Shown here: positions 19,433 through 20,121 of the stretch, piece after piece
How the letters are laid out: each line of letters opens with the position of its first letter
Position numbering within the stretch: position 1 is the stretch's first letter
Source of the DNA: a virus
Length of the DNA stretch: 20,121 nt
Direction: 5' to 3' (one strand)
IMG/VR virus record: IMGVR_UViG_3300048588_000231
Location: 1-20,121 of that record
Translations under genes and position numbers: made by a program
The notes under the pieces: model-generated
The model's database searches: none
What the model saw: the letters and a program-made list of their open reading frames with translations, nothing else
What the model was told of the DNA's origin: nothing

Positions 19433-20121
19433 ACACCGTAGCCAATGCACTGACAGTCGAGCATGAACCGCAGCGGGAAATCATCGAAGCGCCGACCACG
19501 GTACCGGCTTCGGAGTCCGCCGCAATCTTCCAGATCATCGAGCGCGCCGCCCGCGACCCGAACGTTGACGTTGATAAGATGGAGCGCCTTTACGCGATGC
19601 AGGAGCGCGCTTTGTCGCGCCATGCAGAACAGGCTTTTAACGAGGCCATGAAGGCCGCTCAAGCCGAAATGCGGGCGATTGCCGCCGACGCTAACAACCC
19701 GCAGACCAAGAGCAAGTACGCGACTTACGCCAAGCTCGATAGCATCTTGCGCCCCATCTACACCAGGCACGGCTTTTCCGTCAGCTTCGATGAGGATGAC
19801 AGCCCGAAGGCGGAGCACATTCGTGTGCTGGCCTATGTGGCGCACGAAGCCGGTTTCACCCGCACCTATCGCAAGGACATGCCGGCAGACGGCAAGGGTG
19901 CGAAGGGCGGCGACGTGATGACCAAGACCCACGCTGCCGGCGCGGCTGCATCCTACGGGATGCGCTACCTGCTCAAGGGCATCTTCAACGTAGCAGTTGG
20001 TGAGGAAGATGCAGACGGCAATGCGCCAGAGGATAACCCCGGCGCCATAACGCCCGATCAGGCAGCGACAATTCGCGACCTTCTGGAAAAGAGCGGAACC
20101 GATGCCGACAAGTTCTGCGAG
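19429..20121 (+). CDS. ERF-family single-strand annealing protein (partial, cut at right edge)
   Basis: 231 codons from ATG 19429 (ATGA overlap) to the edge, still open. Residues 60-110 carry the ERF signature F-N-E-A-M-K-A-A-Q-A-E-M, then T-K-S-K-Y-A-T-Y-A-K-L-D-S-I-L-R-P-I-Y-T-R-H-G-F. Later come T-H-A-A-G-A-A-A-S-Y-G-M-R-Y-L-L-K-G-I-F-N, and a linker after E-E-D-A-D-G. ERF proteins (P22 Erf type) anneal complementary single strands for phage recombination and genome circularisation. As the best-known gene of the rightward operon, it defines this block as recombination. Confidence 0.92.
   Translation, partial: MNTVANALTVEHEPQREIIEAPTTVPASESAAIFQIIERAARDPNVDVDKMERLYAMQERALSRHAEQAFNEAMKAAQAEMRAIAADANNPQTKSKYATYAKLDSILRPIYTRHGFSVSFDEDDSPKAEHIRVLAYVAHEAGFTRTYRKDMPADGKGAKGGDVMTKTHAAGAAASYGMRYLLKGIFNVAVGEEDADGNAPEDNPGAITPDQAATIRDLLEKSGTDADKFCE

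Noticed and set aside
19288-19932. Minus-strand 214-codon frame opposite the ERF gene
   Set aside because: Shadow of the ERF-family gene.

Overview
This window looks like part of a temperate phage or prophage genome from an alphaproteobacterium, most likely a rhizobial-order host (Brucella/Ochrobactrum, Mesorhizobium or Rhizobium-like). The grounds are a P22-type portal and terminase, a phage-borne GcrA-family regulator (a family largely confined to alphaproteobacteria), an alphaproteobacterial SOS-box pattern (GAAC-N7-GAAC), and many small proteins that resemble rhizobial prophage families. No integrase and no clear bacterial flank is visible. The genus is inference.

Layout. (1) Positions 1-6268, minus strand: late genes in the order two small genes, terminase small-subunit candidate, terminase large subunit, portal, a conserved structural protein, and a tail/adhesin-like protein with nine tandem 22-25 residue repeats that runs off the left edge. 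(2) Positions 6342-6939, plus strand: an isolated two-gene operon (ParB-like motif protein plus a small HTH protein) behind a strong promoter whose spacer is a perfect inverted repeat. (3) Positions 6940-7322: no protein gene, but several RNA-like structures, including a tRNA-like element with an unusually distant acceptor strand. (4) Positions 7323-16846, minus strand: one long, translationally coupled early operon. It runs from a Cro-like HTH gene through small genes, a DUF1064 protein, a DUF1376 replication protein, a TOPRIM-helicase, a GcrA-like regulator and a DUF4406 protein. Four HNH-AP2 endonuclease genes are embedded in it. (5) Positions 16847-18261: the lysogeny switch. A CI-like HTH gene diverges from the Cro-like gene across a three-site operator; a mirror-image three-site operator lies 1.3 kb further right, in front of the next operon. 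(6) Positions 18262-20121, plus strand: a rightward early operon of small overlapping genes leading to an ERF-type single-strand annealing protein, cut by the right edge.

How it fits together: the operator pair is arranged like lambda OR/OL, so one repressor would shut down both the leftward replication operon and the rightward recombination operon. An SOS-type box lies nearby in front of a coiled-coil gene. The leftward operon supplies replication (DUF1376 initiator/loader candidate, TOPRIM-helicase, DUF1064 nuclease candidate) and host-regulator mimicry (GcrA). Terminase and portal act late.

Most notable points: an HNH endonuclease gene sits between two diverged copies of the 3' end of the helicase gene, as if the cassette supplied a replacement C-terminus. 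The six operator sites form two inverted arrays. A coiled-coil/zinc-ribbon gene is split by an in-frame amber codon with a ribosome site at the break. A probable plus-strand insert lies between 14-bp direct repeats inside the leftward operon.
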